From positions 39,983,001 through 40,047,000 of the forward strand of contig NC_080573.1 of assembly GCF_029962835.1 (NCBI RefSeq): 64,000 nucleotides of DNA. The letters run 5' to 3'. The position numbers were made by a program, and so were the translations under genes. Source of the stretch: Magnolia sinica. Taxonomy: Eukaryota; Streptophyta; Magnoliopsida; Magnoliales; Magnoliaceae. This document shows, one piece after another, positions 25,741 through 37,739 of the stretch. The notes under the pieces were generated by a model. It ran no database searches and was not told where the DNA came from. It saw only the letters and a list, made by a program, of their open reading frames with translations. Positions within the stretch are counted from its first letter, which is position 1. Every line of letters starts with the position of its first letter.

Positions 25741-26805
25741 AATCTACATTGTGGTTACCGAGAAGTCCTCTCATTATTCTCAAGATGAATGCGGTGAGTA
25801 CAAATCAAAGGGTCAATTCCCTTGAGGTCCACAATTGACCATCCAAGGGCTCTTTTATGCTCAATGAGAGTAGAGATAAGCATACTCTCTTGTTCTTGCT
25901 CAAGGTGGGAAGAAATCACCACTGGGTATGTCTCGTCTTGACCTAAATAGACATATTTCAAATTAGAAGGTAAAGGTTTTAAGTCAAGTTTTGACGCTTT
26001 GAAGCTAGACGGCAGAGGCACAACATTAGTTCAGGGTAATTTTTCAAATTATGGCCTTCAGCGGTTAACTTCAAGTACTAACACAGTATCAAGCATGACA
26101 TTCATCTCCCTAATCGTGTCATCGTCTAAATCATGGGAGTGGGCCAAGCACGTCTCTAGAGGGTCAGAGGATAAAGTCAGAAGAGTTCTATTTTCTACGA
26201 AAGAGTCAATCAGGTTAATATCATGGGAATCGTCATCATCCTCTGACTGTTTGCTCGTATTAAAAATATATTGAGCTCTAATGTCATATTTCCAAAAGAC
26301 AAATTCATGACTTTATTCCTACAATTAATGATTACGCTTGATGTGGCAAGGAATGGGCGACTAAGAATGACAGGAATTTGAGTGCTCATATCTATAATGG
26401 GTTAAGTATCCAGGATAATAAAATCTATAGGGTAGTAGAATTTGTCAACCTAAACCAACACATCCTCAATTATCCCTCTCAGTACATAGACTGAATGATC
26501 AGCAAGTTGTAATGTGGTCCAGGTAGGTTTTAATTCACCTAGACCCAATTGTTCGTATACCGAGTTAGATTTACACTCGCTCCTAAGTCAAGAAGTGCGT
26601 GCTTAATCCGGTAGTTCCCAATTACACAAGTGATGGTTAGGCTACCAGTATCTCTGTACTTTGTGGCACATCTTGCTTTAGGATGACACTCACTTTTTTC
26701 TGTCAAAAGGATTTTCTTTTGGATGTTTTGTCGTCTTTTGGTAATACATAGATCTTTCAAGAATTTGGCATATGAAGGTATTTATTTAACGACATCCAGT
26801 AGAGG
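25741..26805 (-). pseudogene. Athila-like aspartic protease and gag-pol linker
   Basis: The minus strand shows FLKDLCITKRRQN.., then the retropepsin site ALLDLGASVNL at 26539-26620 (DLGAS is the usual DSGAS variant in this clade). A decayed flap and C-terminal half run through 26500-26270. Further on is the linker VYLGQDETYPVVISSHL (25755-26021) that precedes reverse transcriptase. Sequence order agrees with the intact copy at 44800-45600. Stops and shifts are present. The LTR at 26806 splits it from gag, between codons for NIPL and L. Confidence 0.8.
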
Positions 26806-29736
26806 TGTAATGACCTGAAAAATTTCGTGCCAAGACCCGAGTACTACCTCTATTTTCCTTAGAAGTTATTTGTGGGTTAATTAGCGCTAAACTCGATTGC
26901 TTGTGAAATTAGCATCAATCACTTTAAATTTGATCTGCATGACTCAAAACCTATAAAATCGTTAGCGCTATGTTACTCTGAAATCTGGGATTCAACGCTA
27001 AATCCAGTTGCTCTTGGGAATTTTTAGAAGCTTTGGATCGGACCTGGACTGCACGTCGAAAGTTCGATGGCGATGATCTTAGACAGTTAATGTCACCAAG
27101 TTGGACTTGACCATCATCTCAAAAATTAAGTCCAGATGATGTCCTGGGTCGATTTGATTGAGTCTGGAGTAAAGAGTGTGAAAACAGTGAGAAATTAAAT
27201 ATGATTTTATGAAATCTGAGTCGTGTCGCTTGCGTGACGATTTTAAGTAATCTGACCGTTGGATTCTGACCCAATTTCACCCTCGGATCAGGGAAGATGG
27301 CCCAGGCATGTCATAATGCTTGTGGACCTGATCAAATTTTGGTGACCATTGAATTGAGTGTGGTCCGCCACGGTTGATCTGTAAAGCCGATCAGTACGAA
27401 AACTCAAACTGACCTGATCCATGGTCAGTGAGCTTAAGTCCGACCGCACATGGAAAAAGGACCACCGGAAGCGCCCCGTTGGATCAAGAGAGGCCTGATT
27501 TGGTTATAACCTAAGTATACCTTGGCCCTGGGGCTATTTTCATCAATGTTAGGCCTATATAAAGATCTTCAAACCCTCACTCTCTTTTCCATATGAATTT
27601 CCTAACCCTAGCTAAGAAAGAGAGAGGAAAAGAGAGAGAAAGTGAGAGAGAAGTTGGTGAATCATCTTAAGATTCTTTCCTGTTACTCTACATCCTTAAA
27701 CCATCACTTTTGAATCGTTATTCCGGCGATTCTAAGTTCATCCTAAGGTAAGTTAATCTAACCCTAATCTGTTTAGAGCTTAGAATAGTCTATGTGTTGA
27801 AGTAGCTCATTTCTATTCTTGCCTTAGGTTATCTAGTCGCCGTTGACGAAGACATATCGTCTGAATCAGTTCGGTGTGCTTTTTCTAGTTTAAGGTGCGG
27901 ACTATATTCGTATAGGTTATGGTTTTTAAGGCTTTCAATGTCAGGTAATGGTTTATTCTTGTTGTAGGTGCAATTTCACATGCCAAATGCTATGTTTATT
28001 TTGCGTTCCTGATATGTATATGTTATATTGAGATTTATATATTCTATGTATATGTAGGAAGTATCGCATACGTATAAAATATGAACATGTGCTTGCCATG
28101 ATTATTTGTCATGTACTTGTGCTAATTGTATGTGTGTCAACTCCTTGGGAAAAGGAATTGTCCAAATGCGTGTATTCCAACATACGTCACGTATGTTGAA
28201 CGATGTATTCTAAGTGTTTGTAGAAATGTCTGAATGGTCTAAAGTGTAACATATTATCCTATTTGCAGGCATTGAGAAGCGATTCTCAACTCTTCTATTG
28301 AAGTGTATGATTTCCTACATGCAAGTCACATTCTTTGTTGTTTAACTTCAAGTATTTCTTATGTGTAAATCCATGTTAAGTTGATATTCTTCAAATGCTC
28401 ACATACTGTATGATTTAAATTGTGGTTCCATTACTATTCTAAATTGTTGATATGAATATCTATTGTAGTGGAATATGTTTGGGACTATGAAGTAGTCCAA
28501 GAAATCAGTAATCGGCCTTGAGTTCGTGGCTGAGGTTGCTTTCGTCACGAAGGACATGATTTAACGAACCCGAGTCGTATTAGAGTTGTCGGTAGTGGTT
28601 TGGCCACATGGAGTGTTTGCGCACTCTATGTCGTTTAACCCAATGTGCGCTCATGCTAGTCGAGTTCGTCAAGTAACCCGATTGTCCGATGTATGTTCAC
28701 CATGTATGGACGCTATTGTTTGAATCTAGGGTACCAAACTAACCGATGAAATCCAGTTAACCATTGTACCTTGATCCGCTAAGACTCATGAGCCGGACAT
28801 GGTGGTATGGGACACCGTGGTCGAGCTGTCGGCCTACGCTGGGGTGACGAGCCTCCCCGTAGTGACCAGTGAGCATACCAGACTCGTGAGCCAATTATGG
28901 TGGTATGGGACATTATATTCGTGCTGTCGGCCTATATTGATTGGGGACGAGCCCTTTGTAGTGACCTCGAGCATACCTGGATACTGCATTAGGGTGACGA
29001 GCCTTAGAGTAGTAACGAAGGTATGATAGGCGTGCATTGATTGGTGACGAGCCCTTTGCAGCAACCTAAAACCATAAGATCGTATGTGACTGCCTAGGAC
29101 TGATGCCGAGGGAGTAAGGCGAGGGCATGCATCATTTATACATACATCCTTGCACTAACAAGAGTAATTAGGACATGTTTGATTGTTCTGCTTTATCATT
29201 ACTGCTTGATTGAATTGATAACATGTTAACCTTTACTTTATTGTTCTACTAAGTTGATCACTCACTCCCACATTCTGGAGCGGTTTTTAAACACCAACCA
29301 GACTCTGTCTTAGATGCAGATGTTGATGCGACCCCTGAGGCAGAGTAGGAGTTCAAGGATGATGAGGCCGCATTTTCATTCATGCAGTTCTCAGGCGGGT
29401 TCATGTGAGCCATGTCCTGATGTGCGGGGATTCTGGGCTTTCTTTTGGAATAGATGATTTTATTTTAATACTTGTATTTTGATAGCAACACTTGTAAGTA
29501 TGACCTGGCATGTATACGTATTTCAAGGACTTACACCTGTACACATATGTTTCTTTAAGTCTTCCGCTTGCGTCTATCACTTATCCCTGAATTATGTTTG
29601 CAGTTTGGCTTAATTCATTCCATGTTTTATGTACTCATACAGACAACATACATCCATCATTAAATATGTTGCATAAGTGATGTTTAAAAACTCGGGAGCT
29701 GAGTTATGCTCAACCCCCGAATTTCAGGGCGTTACA
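26806..29736 (+). mobile_element. Solo LTR (2931 bp, Tekay-like) in the Athila-like gag-pol
   Basis: TGTAATGACCTG to CAGGGCGTTACA, flanked by perfect AGAGG duplications (26801-26805 and 29737-29741). It is a full-length sister of 16924-20068, in the same orientation. It has a TATA box at 27556-27564 and a GA-rich tract at 27614-27652. The ~90-bp double repeat lies at 28797-28985. No coding domain or second LTR is present, so this is a solo LTR. Its insertion point in the host element is clean and in frame with the flanking codons. Confidence 0.95.
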
Positions 29737-29741
29737 AGAGG

Positions 29742-31430
29742 AATGTTAACCTTCACTTGTTTAAGCACCTATAGAATGTCCTGAGAGTTAGAGAGATGTT
29801 TTGGTCTAATCAACCGTTTGGGAAAATGGAACAATCAGCTTGCCTTGAGGTTCCGGTACTAAATCTTGTGGAGCAGTATTAGATCTATCATTGTTGTCCA
29901 CTTTTGGGTCCTTAGACTTTCCAGCCCTAACCGGAATGGTTTTGTCAATGGTCCTCCCACTCCTAAGAGTGGTGATAGATTTAGCTTGCTCCATCTGATT
30001 TGAAGAGCTTGGGTCATTGACCTCGTATTGCGGTTTTGGATTGGGGAGAGGCTGGGCCAGAAGGGTCTCATTTTTCCCAATTGATTTGTTTATCTCAAGC
30101 CCTTGTATAACCTTGGTAAGGTTTTGAAAGGCTTGCAGCATACCCTGATTAAAAAGCTCTTAATTTTAGATGTTTTAAGACCGGATCCTCTTGAGGTTTC
30201 CTTTTATTTAAGAATTGGTTAGGGAATCCTTGAAAGAGTAGCAGTTTGTCTATTCCTCCAACTGAAGTTTGGATGATTTCTCCAATTAAGATTGTATGAA
30301 TTCGAAGTGGGTCCACTGAAAGGTCTTTGGTAATTATTCACGGCATTAGATTGCTTATTCAGTACCTCTTGTAAAGCACGTATTGTTGAACAATTTTCAG
30401 TTGTGTGAATGTTGCAAGTACAAATACTGCAAACAATTTCCTTAGCCTTATCCTTCTTAAGTTCTATGGCCTCGAGTTTTCTTGCGAGATTAGCCACTTT
30501 AGCATTTATATCATCATCCTCTTTTAAAAGATATATTCCGCACCTCTCCTTTATTGAGTAGGCTTAGAAGTGGTGTTAGGTTTTGGGGAGATATCCCATG
30601 ATTATGTGTTTTCGGTAAGTTTGTCAAAATAATCTCACACATCATCGACCTCTTTGTTCACGAATTCCCCATTACACATTGTCTTGACCATTTAGCGCAT
30701 AAAAGATGTCAGCCCATCGTAGAAAAAACTTGTGATGCGCCATGTTTCAAAACCGTGATGTGGGCATGAACTGACGAGATTCTTGAACCAGTCTCAACAT
30801 TGGAAGAATGTTTCATCTTCCTTTTGGGCGAAGTTCATGATTGATTTTCTAAGGGTGTTCGTTTTATGATATGGGAAGAATTTTTATGAACTCCCTTGTC
30901 ATGTCGTTCCATCTACCAATAGATCGTGGACGTAGTGAGTGCAACCACGTCTTAGCTTTTTATTTTAAAAAGAAGGGAAAGAGTTTCAGCCTGACCGTGT
31001 CTTCAGACACGTTAGGAAAATATAAAATGGCGATGATCTTATCAAACTCTTTCAAGTGTAAGTATGGGTTTTCAAATTCAATTCCATGAAATTTTGAAAG
31101 GAGTTGGATCACTCCCGGCTTGATATCCATGTCCTGTATTTTTCTGAAAAAATCATGCATGAAGGTGTACTCACCCCTGCTGCTTGTAAATAATCTCGTA
31201 GAGTATGAGGCAGGGGTTCTTGATGCACCTCATTCTCATCCTGAATTTCCTCAACTAGTGGTTGAGGTTGAATTGCAGGTTGATTGGCCGGTTGATTGGC
31301 AACCATCACTTCAATTGACTCTGAGGATCTCAAGTGGTATCTAATCGTGTGATGGATAGATAACCTCTCAACTAATCCTCCTTCACTCAAGAGACGTAAA
31401 GTGTTATCATGGACCCACTTGAGCATGAAA
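29742..31430 (-). pseudogene. Athila-like gag (decayed)
   Basis: The minus strand starts near 31430 and shows an N-terminal region (DYLQAAGVSTPSC), the capsid motif KPGVIQLLSKFHGIEFENPY (30960-31160), a zinc knuckle CSICTCNIHTTENC (CX2CX4HX4C, in 30219-30497) and the proline-rich linker with AKSITTLRSGRTIDK (29806-30141). The same order is seen in the better-preserved gag at 43042-45000. Multiple frameshifts and stops mark it as dead. Confidence 0.85.
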
Positions 31431-31702
31431 CACTCTTAGCTCTCAATTTCAGAATCTAACCTAAACTAAACCTGAAACAGAAAGAAACCTAAAGCAATAA
31501 GAAATCTCGAAAAAGAAAGAGAGAGAATTAGAAAGAGGTTATCAAATTAAAAGTTTCTATATTAAGATCTTACAAAACATAAAAGCAAGTTAGTTTCTAA
31601 AAACAAATCAGGAAAATTCCTAACCTAGAAATGGAAAGCAAATAAACTCTACTCTTAACCAAATTCTAAAACTAATCAATTTTAGAAAAACACAAGCATT
31701 AA

Positions 31703-31720
31703 TCCCCAGCAACGGCACCA
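31703..31720 (-). other. Primer-binding site, Asp-tRNA type
   Basis: On the element strand TGGTGCCGTTGCTGGGGA follows the LTR end by six bases (AGTTTT). It is the complement of the 3' end of plant tRNA-Asp with two transitions. This primer is known for Athila-type elements. Confidence 0.8.
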
Positions 31721-31726
31721 AAAACT

Positions 31727-33227
31727 TGTTCACAACCCCAAGTGTAGGGTCGCGATGTAATAATAATCTTGGTAAGACCAAGGTCAAATCCACATGGACT
31801 AATCTTGTGTGTATTCTGAAAATAATTAAGAATATAAATAGAAGAAGATCTAAATCTAAATCTGAAATAATATAAAGTAATTGTGAATTATCTAATTAAA
31901 ACTTGTGAATTCAAAGGTGGGAACTAAGGTGCCTAGGGATCCATTTGCAGCTATCAGGATGTTTCCTTATTTGATTCAAGTAACACAATTGGAATTGTAG
32001 TCCTATCCTATCCAATTGGAAGATATATAAATAAAATCAATCTGAACTTCCATTGACCTAATTCTCAATAAAGGAGAATTGTGAAGGTTGGAAGGGATTC
32101 CATCACCAAACCATGCCCAGGAGACGATGGCTAACAACAAGATTTTCCAATCTCACAATCTCAAAGAAGAAAAGAAGATACTCAAAGCTATTGCAGATCT
32201 ATTGTAATTTGAGTCACAACAAACCATTAAAAAGTAAAAGTATTCCTTAAAAATCAAATTAGAATCAAAGAAGTTTAAGAAGAACAAGAATCAAACAAGA
32301 AAAGTATCTCAATCATATTACAAACTTCACCCCTTAGCCCTAGGTAAGAGATTTAGCCAACCATAGACATGATTGGATCTAAAATTCTCAAAGAAAGCAT
32401 TAAAAATTAGGAAGAAAGGACGAAGAAACTCTTAGATAATGGCTTCATCCCTTTGCTCTGTTTCTCAAAACCCTCTATATCCTAAAAAGACTTAGGAAAC
32501 TCATATTTATATCCTACTTTCTACAAAATTGCAAGATCGTATCAAATTTACACAGTCCGCATAATTCTGCGTAACACCTTCGATGTCATCGAACAGCCTT
32601 CGATGTTATCGAAAGGATTTGAATTCGGAAGTCGCACCTTTTCACCTTTCACACTACATAACTCTCTGTGTCATCGAACCTTCCTTCGATGTCATAGAGC
32701 GAATCTTCAAGTCATCGAATAAGTCCTTGAGTAATCGAAAAAGTGTCCAAAATAGTCCAACAAGTTGCTTCATAATTTTTCAGAAAATTCGATGCCATCG
32801 AGATGTGTTCGATGTCATCGAGCAATTCTTTGATGTTATCGAGAGAGGCTTCGAGTAATCGAGAACTGCACCCAATATGTCCAGCGACCAACTTGATTTT
32901 CATGTAAAAATTTGATGTCATCGAACAGTGGTCGATGACATAGACAATGAAGTGAATTTCAGCACTTTTTTCTTTCTACTTTCTTCCTTCTCCACTTGGT
33001 TATCTTGGATGTTGGGGTCTTGAAATATTCAATCTTGGTCTCCAAATATCCATTTTATGCCTTAGTAATTCCTGAGCATTAAATACATGCTTTTAGCATT
33101 CTTTTCAATCTAAGCTCTTAAACCCACCTTGCAACATTAACATGTACAAAATATAACTTTAAGCACTATCATGTTCATAAAACCAAGATATAAATGGGGG
33201 AAAATATGCAATATTTGACACTCAACA
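31727..33227 (-). repeat. 5' LTR of the Athila-like element (1501 bp)
   Basis: Matches 11337-12838 throughout. The outer end reads TGTTGAGTG on the element strand. A TATA box lies at 32503-32511 (TATAAATAT, minus strand) and the CGAT dyad cluster at 32578-32942 is just upstream of it. Confidence 0.9.
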
Positions 33228-33232
33228 ATGAC

Positions 33233-33853
33233 CACGCCCCATACTAGGCCTTGCACAACAGTAAGCTGGATTATATGTCTTGACTGCTAATATTTGACCA
33301 ATACCTTTAAGAGATGAATGTATCCGCTAAGAGCAATTACTTTGGGCACACTTGGTTATCATTGCTGCTGTACTTGTTTTAAGTGGCTTCCGCTCAAAGT
33401 TCGAGTGCATTGCAAATTGCTTTAGTGTATTCTTAAAAGAATCCTTTTTTGGGAATATCCTCCCTTTCCACATTTCTCGAGATGATCCAACTATAATTTC
33501 ATCTCTAAGATGCTCAATATTCACCACAAAATTATCTTCAAGATTTAGAATAGGTGTCTGATTAACATCTTCCAGTGCCTAGCCCATGCTTTCCTCTTGG
33601 ACTCTACTTACATTGTTAATTGACTCTTCATTATATGCATGTAAGTCGTCTATAAATGTAGATCTAGTATTGAATTCGCTGTCGTCAATGGGCTCTTCTT
33701 GATACGGACATCAATGGTGCACCCTTTAGAGTGTACCAAAGGAGGAGGCGTCGCCAACAGAGTACTGGAGCGGAGGAGTTGATGTGGATGGACGTTGGGT
33801 CCACTGGACCCATTTTCTGACGTGCTATGAGTGCAGGAGCAGCATGACCGCAC
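33233..33853 (-). pseudogene. MULE transposase, N-terminal part
   Basis: The minus strand shows VVNIEHLRDEIIVGS.., REMWKGRIFPKKDSFKNTLK and ERKPLKTSTAAMITKC (33327-33527), the MuDR-type N-terminal DNA-binding domain with its CAQSNC zinc-like motif, then a degraded stretch down to 33233. The protein resumes at 11331: the two halves are the left and right flanks of the Athila-like insertion. 33650-33853 is an upstream frame of uncertain membership. Confidence 0.8.
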
Positions 33854-35053
33854 CTTGACTATACATCCATGAGTCGGATTTCACACACTACCATACGAGT
33901 ATTTTAGTTTTAGGTGTTTTTGTTCTTTTCCCTATTTCAGGGGCTTTATTGCACTTTCTTTACTTTTCATTTTTTTTTTTTATTTTTCTTATTTTCAGGG
34001 GCTTTAGTGCACTTTTCATCTTACTTTTCTCTTTCCTTCCTCTTTATTTAAAAGATTAGGGTTTCAGGATTGACCCTTGGGTGTTGAGGATTCCACCCCG
34101 ATTTCAGGTTTCCTTCTTTCTAAGATCTTTAAGGTGTATGAAAAGGTAAGAATCATCCTCCTTTTCTTTTGACGACAAAAGGACATATACCTTCTTCAAG
34201 TCGAACCCTTCATCCTTCACCTATGTCGTTTCTCTCTGGATATTCTCTTTCTAGTTCGAACGAAAAAGTTGGATGGTTAGTTAGTAGAATCAGATCCAAG
34301 TTTTATATCAAGCGAATATTTGTGTTTTCCCTTATTTCATGTCTTTTTTAACCTTTGAACAGGCCTTGGATTTCAAATAAACATTACGGTGGGCCTTAAG
34401 ATCGTTTCAACAATGGAGAATCACTCTCCCCACTGTTTTCTGTGGTGGGGTCCACTATATATTTTTATCTGCCTCATTATTTGGCTCACGCCCTAAAATG
34501 ATATCTCAAAATGGATGGAAGGTGTGGATACAACACATACATCATAGTGGGGCCCACAAAACTTGGTGACGTCACTTCAGTAGTGGACTCCCTATGCAAC
34601 CTTTCAGTATCTAATCCGCGTAAACAGGTATTTGATGGTGATGCTAGCCTCTTGAACTTGCCACTTTGCTCAATTCAATCATTTTAAGATTTAAATTTTG
34701 AAGGTTGATGTCGCGGTGAATATACGTGTCTTTAGCACGCCCACCAATTTTAATGGGATGTCCTCCTTCCTACTTAAAAGTGCCCATCAAAGTGGCATGG
34801 CGTACTATAAGCACTTTATTTTCAGTCATTGGTGGAATAAGTATATATCACCTAAAAAATCAAACGTGAAAGGTATAAATAACATATAATTTTGTGAATG
34901 ATTCATTGTTTAAAACATTAATTAGATAACATTATCCCATGCTCCATGCATAAAATCAGAGTAGTCAAGAGAGGTATGCGAGACATTTGTAAATATAATG
35001 GGCGGTCACATGCGTGCCTAACTAATAGTTTGTTTGGCCAGTATTTTTGGGCC
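33854..35053. other. Non-coding spacer with dispersed repeat
   Basis: Contains a 'ttttcaggggctttaktgcacttt' block in two copies (33940 and 33996 areas), separated by a T-rich run. A copy of the dispersed GGGCCCAC-type repeat spans about 34370-34640. No gene is recognised. This side would be the promoter flank of the MULE. Confidence 0.45.
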
Positions 35054-35070
35054 AAATCACAAACATGTTT

Positions 35071-35218
35071 TTCTTTTTTTTGTTAGCTTGTTAGCACACT
35101 CCACTGTCAGTTCACACTTCACTGTTAGCCACCCCTACTAGGGATCCATACAAAGACCTCAGTATTGAAACCAGGTATCTTTCACTCAGTCTACCACTTG
35201 AGCTATGGATCAGGGTGT
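35071..35218 (-). mobile_element. tRNA-derived SINE (~148 bp)
   Basis: On the minus strand a box A (TAGCTCAAGTGG, plus coordinates 35194-35205) and a box B-like GGTTTCAATAC (35162-35172) lie about 30 bp apart. A unique body and an A-rich tail (..CAAAAAAAAGAA) follow. The element is flanked by 17-bp duplications, AAATCACAAACATGTTT (35054-35070) and AAATCACCAGCATGTTT (35219-35235), with 15 of 17 positions equal. Size, boxes, tail and duplication all fit a plant SINE retroposed by a LINE enzyme. Confidence 0.85.
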
Positions 35219-35235
35219 AAATCACCAGCATGTTT

Positions 35236-37518
35236 GTGCCACCCAATGCATGGCTCAAATGATCTACATATGTACTGGAACGACAATGTGGATGCATACA
35301 GAAGTACATGTGATTGGTGTGTGCAGAGCGATCAAATTCTTCAGTCTATTTAGAAAGCCAACATGATTATCCAATGGTCCACCATGATAATAAGTGGGCC
35401 TACTTTTGCACATCGAAAATTTAAATCAATCCCACCAAAACCAACATCAAAATAACTTAGAAAGATAATGTCAAGCTTAACAAAGATCAACTGCCAAAAA
35501 GAAAGAGGTATTGAGTGCATTGTCTAGATATCTAAACCATTGAGATGATGGTCCGATTGTGGATGGCATATGGAACAAAATCTACTTAAAGGAAAATTCT
35601 TAGCCCTTTAATAGGTGGTCCAGATTTATTCTAGAGATCTAAGTAGAATTCACATAACTAGCCTATGGCGGAGAATAAACATTGCAGCGATGAGAAACTC
35701 TCAAAATTGAGGAGAAAAATAAAATAAAATAAAAGTTAAAGGTAAAACTCTCCCCTCTTCTTCTTTTTCTTTGATGGTGGAGATAACAGCACTGTCGCTC
35801 TTCAAAGTGTAGTTTCTTGTGTACAGGATAATGGTTGTCCTTCTAAGAAAGAGAGAGAAGGAGAGGAAGAATGGAGAAGATTGGATACTACCCTCACTAG
35901 TGAGGCTGCAGTTAAAGATGGACGGTCTATATATCATGGGCTTCGTGAAGATCGCCTTGATCTATATGTTTTATCCATGCCGTCTGTTTTTTTGGATAAA
36001 TTATTTTAGGGCATTAGGGAGAAAAGGAGTGAAATTGAACCACACCATATAAAGTGGTGGAGATTTAAAGCCTACCATTGAAACTGAAACTATCTTGGGG
36101 GCCACAAGTTTTGTATCAAGTTGATATTTATAGTTTCCCTTCATACAGGTCTGTGTAACCTTTTGAACAGGCTGGATTGTAAATAAACATCATGGTGGCC
36201 CTGTGATGTTTTCAATGGTAAGATTCTAATCCCCATCACTTAATGTGTCGTGCTCCATGGGAACCTTTGATATGCCTCATTTTAGATCAGGATAGCCCCC
36301 ACAGAGATGACCGTACTGTGGTAGCTTTATTCGGGTGGGGAGCCTATTGCGTCCTATACTCCATCTGGGCAGCACTATGCATGAATCAAAAAAAATATAA
36401 AGATATAAGGCTCCTGGAGCAGAGATTGACCGCTCACAGCTAAAAATTTATCGGGAGACACAAAAGTTTTGGATCAAGATGATATTTATGATTTCTCTTC
36501 ATTCATGTTGATGTGACCTTATGAACGGGTTGGATGACAAATGAACAACATGGTGAGCCGTAAGAAAGTTTCAACAATGTGCTTCCTATGATTTGGTCCA
36601 CTTAAACCGTGGATTTACTTATTTTGGGTTCATGCTCTGAAATGATCCTCCAAAATGGATGGATGGCATGGATAAAATCCATACCTAATGGTAGGCCCCA
36701 CAGAGCGCTGTCTGAACGGATCAGCGTACATGTGACAGAGGCCGCAAACCGCTTGTCCCGTGTAGTATCCGAGCTGGAGACATTTTACCAATTTCCAGCT
36801 GATTATGCATTTGCCTATTTGCAACCAGTTGCAGCCGGTTTTCAAACGTGAGAGATGGCTGAGAATGAAAGGGTAAAAATGTCCATGCAAGTATTCTGGG
36901 GTAAATTTTCTTTTCTTTTATTTTATTTTCTAGCCAATTATCTATTCGTCCATTTGCAAACGGTTGCAGCGGGTTTCTAACCATGAGAAGATGGATGGGA
37001 ATGGAAGGGTAAAAATGTTTTTTTTTTTTAAATAAAAAAAAAAAATCAGTATTATTATTTTGGGGTAAATTTAATTTAATTTAATTTTTAATTTTTAGAG
37101 TTTTTTTCCTACTGTACAACTCACTTATGGGCCACGCACGTTACTAAGCCCACTTATTCTTACCTTCCAAGAATACTCCCTTGTAACTTTTCACAGGTTG
37201 CCTGTGAAAATACCCCTACTTTATCATACACACCTCCGAAAGCTGCTAGCCGCATCTCCTTATCAAGTTTCACCGATTCTTCTTTCCTCTTTCTGATCCT
37301 TCATCCTAGCCGAATAATCTCATTTTCTAATTACTTCTCCCCCTCTGTGACTGTCCACCCTAGCAGTAAAACCCTCATTTTACTGCTTTTTTCTCTTCCC
37401 TTTTTTGATTGTCTACTCTAGGAGTAAAACCCTCATTTTCGGTATACCTTTATCTGCTCGAGAATACACACCCCTCACATGTCATTTTCGACTTTTGTGA
37501 ACCCAAAATAGGACGAAA
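35236..37518. repeat. Dispersed repeat copies and local duplications
   Basis: Two partial copies of the genome-wide repeat start near 36108 and 36459 ('ttgatatttatrrtttcycttcat'). 36815-36910 and 36949-37070 are direct duplicates of a 'tttgcaaaCGGTTGCAGCSGG..gggtaaaaatg' block. A 30-bp unit 'tgtccaccctagcagtaaaaccctcatttt' is repeated at 37349-37440. Short open frames are not supported as genes. Confidence 0.5.
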
Positions 37519-37552
37519 ATGGTCTCCCCATCTAAGAAGCTTCGAATGACAG
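37519..37552 (+). CDS. Possible first exon of the DUF1985/Ulp1 transposon gene
   Basis: An ATG opens MVSPSKKLRMT and runs straight into a plant-like donor site (GACAG|GTATGTTAG). A C/T-rich leader precedes it. The next recognisable exon begins near 39138 after ATTTTTATAG, so the minisatellite at 37740-38760 would sit in the first intron. This is weak evidence from sequence signals alone. Confidence 0.3.
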
Positions 37553-37739
37553 GTATGTTAGAAATCTCTGCTTTTGTTTTGTGGACCCCACTGTATTTTA
37601 TATGATATATCCGCACGGTCCACAATCCATTTTTTGTTTTTTAAACATTAAATGGTATGACATGATCCAATAAATGAGCAAATTCAATGCTCAAATGGCC
37701 CACATTAAGGGTTTTTGAAACAAAGAACGAAAACCGATG

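Larger units (their letters stand above)
11337..33227 (-). mobile_element. Athila-like Ty3/Gypsy retrotransposon with nested insertions
   Basis: A complete element on the minus strand, flanked by perfect 5-bp target duplications ATGAC (11332-11336 and 33228-33232). Order along the element's own strand: 5' LTR (31727-33227), Asp-tRNA-type primer site, gag, protease, reverse transcriptase, RNase H, integrase, untranslated tail with a conserved hairpin, 3' LTR (11337-12838). It interrupts a MULE transposase gene. Its coding region is broken by stops, by a solo LTR at 26806-29736 and by a nest of three LTRs at 15753-24793. Without these insertions it would be about 9.9 kb, normal for this clade. 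Confidence 0.9.
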
